From Patagioenas fasciata (Eukaryota; Chordata; Aves; Columbiformes; Columbidae), in contig NC_092525.1 in NCBI RefSeq assembly GCF_037038585.1, positions 26,252,367 to 26,316,366 of the forward strand: a DNA stretch of 64,000 nucleotides, in the 5' to 3' direction. Below the pieces are notes generated by a model. That model was not told where the DNA came from, searched no databases, and saw only the letters and a list, made by a program, of their open reading frames with translations. Below, in pieces: positions 62,105 to 64,000 of the stretch; position 1 is the stretch's first letter; the number at the start of each line of letters is the position of its first letter. Position numbers and translations under genes: made by a program.

Positions 62105-63390
62105 GTGACAAACTTGCACACAGTTATCACAATTATGATACTCCAAGCACAGAAAATGTATTAAAATGAGGGAATTAGTTTTGGATTTCTTTTATCAAAC
62201 TGAAGCATACAAGTTAGGCAAACAACTGCATTAAATGTAAGGGAGTTTTTAGGAAACTTATTAATAGTTTATGAGTAATATTAAAGATACCAGATTTGCT
62301 ACTTGTCAAGCAATTGAAAAATAGAAATTATTTCCACACAGTGACATAGTAGGAGGGTAAATCTGTGAATTACTGTGTCCATACTCCTCTTGATATTCAC
62401 AGAAATTTGCTCATGAAGCAAAAATTTGTGAATAAATGCAAGATCTGTGTGCTCCTGTTTTCCCACGGCTTCTCTTTTGTTTCACTCAGCATTAAACATT
62501 TTATTGAGATCTAATATTGCCAGGACTTACATTATTATTATTGCAATTGGGCTGTAAGGAATTACTCGGTAAAATATATATGTGTTCTTGAGAATCTCGG
62601 TAACTGTCTACTGCACCCCCTTAGTTCACCTGCTCATTAGGGGCACTGGGTAACCAGATGTCTCCCAGCCTGGAAGGATGAAAATCTAGGGCCTATCTTC
62701 TATGGAAAAAAATTAGATATCAGTCTCTTTTGGTAATACTTATACCTTAGTATATTTGAAGTAATTGTTTTCAGGATGAAGTTCTTCACTGAAGCTTCAA
62801 TATATATTTTCTAAATACCAGCTCACAATTTCTTTTGGATATTTCAGTGTATAAGTAGTTGTAAAATGATCTGTACTTGTTGTGTAAATCTCTTTACAAA
62901 GGTAAAAGGAGCTGTGCAAAAAGTAGGTAAATTTTGTTTCTTTATTGACATGGGATAGTGTTCAGTTAGCCATTCCACAGCGTACATATCCTGGGAAACT
63001 ACTGTAACTTAACATACCGCTAAGAGAATGTGTGATTTTGGAATATTATTGTGCGACTTTGTATGTAGAAATGTTATTAATAACCAGTTTGATTTGTAGT
63101 CAGTGACGCCATTGGAAAATTATGAAAGACACAATTCCTGAAGTAACCAGTTGAAAAATGAGGTTATATGTAGCTAATGTTTTCTTCTCTTTTTTTTTTT
63201 TTTTTTTTCCCAATTGTGACTGAAGTGCTAAATACAATTACTTGTGTTCAATATATTGAATGAAGAATTTGGGGCAGTACCAGTCAACTTTTTCCAGTAT
63301 TCTGTAAAAAAACAAACCAAAACAAAACACTCAGACACAAAAAACCAGCCCTGCTGACCTGCACCTTAATTTTGTTTTATTTTCTTACAG
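62105..63390 (+). other. PTPRC: PTPRC intron
   Basis: 1,286 bp, including a 19-T run at 63,190-63,208, ending TTTTATTTTCTTACAG. No other feature seen. Confidence 0.8.
63190..63208 (+). repeat. poly-T tract
   Basis: Nineteen T in a row inside a PTPRC intron, about 180 bp before the next exon. Confidence 0.9.
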
Positions 63391-63423
63391 AAGCTCCCAT
63401 AGTGACAACTGAAGAACCTTGTG
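63391..63423 (+). CDS. PTPRC: PTPRC short exon reaching the first cysteine
   Basis: A 33-nt exon in phase 1, reading EAPIVTTEEPCG across the joins, with a strong acceptor (TTTTCTTACAG) and strong donor (TGTG|GTAAGA). The Cys near its end matches the place where mammalian CD45 passes from the Ser/Thr/Pro-rich region to its cysteine-rich domain (TPSKPTCD in human). In human these residues share an exon with the preceding segment; here a separate short exon carries them. It is the last exon visible in the window. Confidence 0.85.
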
Positions 63424-64000
63424 GTAAGAACCCCCCTCATTTTTCCTCAGTCTGGAAATTTGACTAAATTGGTAAACCCAAACAACAAAAACAGATCAGT
63501 AAAACTGATCAGTTAGCATCTCAGTTTTTTTGTAAACTGTCTTCCAATTCCAGAAGAGTAGGATTAAAGTTATTAACATTTCAGGTCTTCTCATCTCCAT
63601 TTCCAGTTGCCCTGCACTAGGCTGTTGATACCAGCGCTGCAGAGGAGATCTGTCTTCATTCTACTAGGCCCTCCCTAATTTTTCCCCATCATGCTGATAA
63701 TCATATGCTGCAAACTGCAATTCATATCTAAAGTAAAAGTAAAGTTTGGACATTGGTTTATCTCTCTTCAGAATTAGAGACCTTTCCTTTCTAATTTTCA
63801 GGAACAGACCATAGCCATTATTTACTAGATGGTAATGAAATTCTTTGAATAAGAAAATTTGAAATTTCTGTTCAAACAAATGATTCAGGGTGTCAAAACA
63901 AAGTATTTCACTTTGAACTGATGTTTTTAAATTAAAGCAAAATTTGTTCTGGAATGTTCATCCTTTAAATTCTTTAGCTTTCCTACCTAGAGAATTATTT
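63424..64000 (+). other. PTPRC: PTPRC intron, running off the window
   Basis: Begins with the strong donor GTAAGA. No acceptor followed by an open phase-1 exon is seen before the window ends; the cysteine-rich and fibronectin III exons should follow downstream. Confidence 0.75.

Larger units (their letters stand above)
25748..64000 (+). other. PTPRC: PTPRC (CD45) gene, 5' part
   Basis: Span of the recognised part of the CD45 gene. CD45 is a single-pass receptor tyrosine phosphatase of nucleated blood cells that controls Src-family kinases in antigen-receptor signalling. What is visible is the N-terminus only: the signal-peptide exon, a long intron, and a cluster of short Ser/Thr/Pro-rich exons that join in one frame. 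All joins are phase 1. The cysteine-rich domain, fibronectin III domains, transmembrane segment and two phosphatase domains lie beyond the window. The assignment rests on the signal peptide (MxLWLK..L.FG.AFL pattern shared with mammalian CD45), the long following intron, the symmetric mucin-like exons, and a final exon ending in EEPC where the mammalian protein reaches its first cysteine. Confidence 0.9.

Overview
This window is vertebrate nuclear DNA, most likely avian. The support is: AT-rich, repeat-poor sequence with long intron-like stretches; several fragments of the CR1 retrotransposon family in its bird-like 3'-end form; and small GT-AG exons that spell the 5' part of PTPRC (CD45), the leukocyte receptor tyrosine phosphatase. 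Nothing looks bacterial, viral or organellar, and no long intact ORF stands out. The exact species cannot be told from the sequence alone.

Layout. Positions 1 to about 25,700 look intergenic or upstream of PTPRC. They hold a CR1 fragment (about 13,069-13,397), a G-tract cluster (5,391-5,454), and one unrecognised minus-strand open segment ending at 20,907 with an AATAAA 20 nt past its stop. A candidate non-coding PTPRC exon lies at 25,748-25,801, followed by an Ets/IRF-type composite motif at 25,956-25,971. The PTPRC start exon is at 26,175-26,292 and carries the ATG and signal peptide. A roughly 33 kb intron follows (26,293-59,317) with two CR1 fragments, simple repeats, a near-perfect 25-bp-stem hairpin at 31,096-31,153 and no recognised coding exon. 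The last 5 kb holds a cluster of short exons, all beginning and ending in phase 1, that encode Ser/Thr/Pro-rich mucin-like segments (59,318-63,423). The window ends inside the next intron, before the cysteine-rich and fibronectin III exons.

How the parts work together. Because every exon in the cluster has phase 1 on both sides, any one can be skipped without shifting the frame. This is the architecture behind CD45 isoform switching (RA/RB/RC/RO in mammals). The most interesting observation is a local tandem duplication: the first mucin-type exon exists twice, 848 bp apart, about 86% identical over the exon. Both copies have a NAGNAG acceptor, but the donors differ because a deletion in copy 1 removed the donor used by copy 2. 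The start exon also carries an upstream ORF that stops 2 nt before the main ATG. I could not run alignments, so family assignments rest on motif recognition and splice-frame logic.
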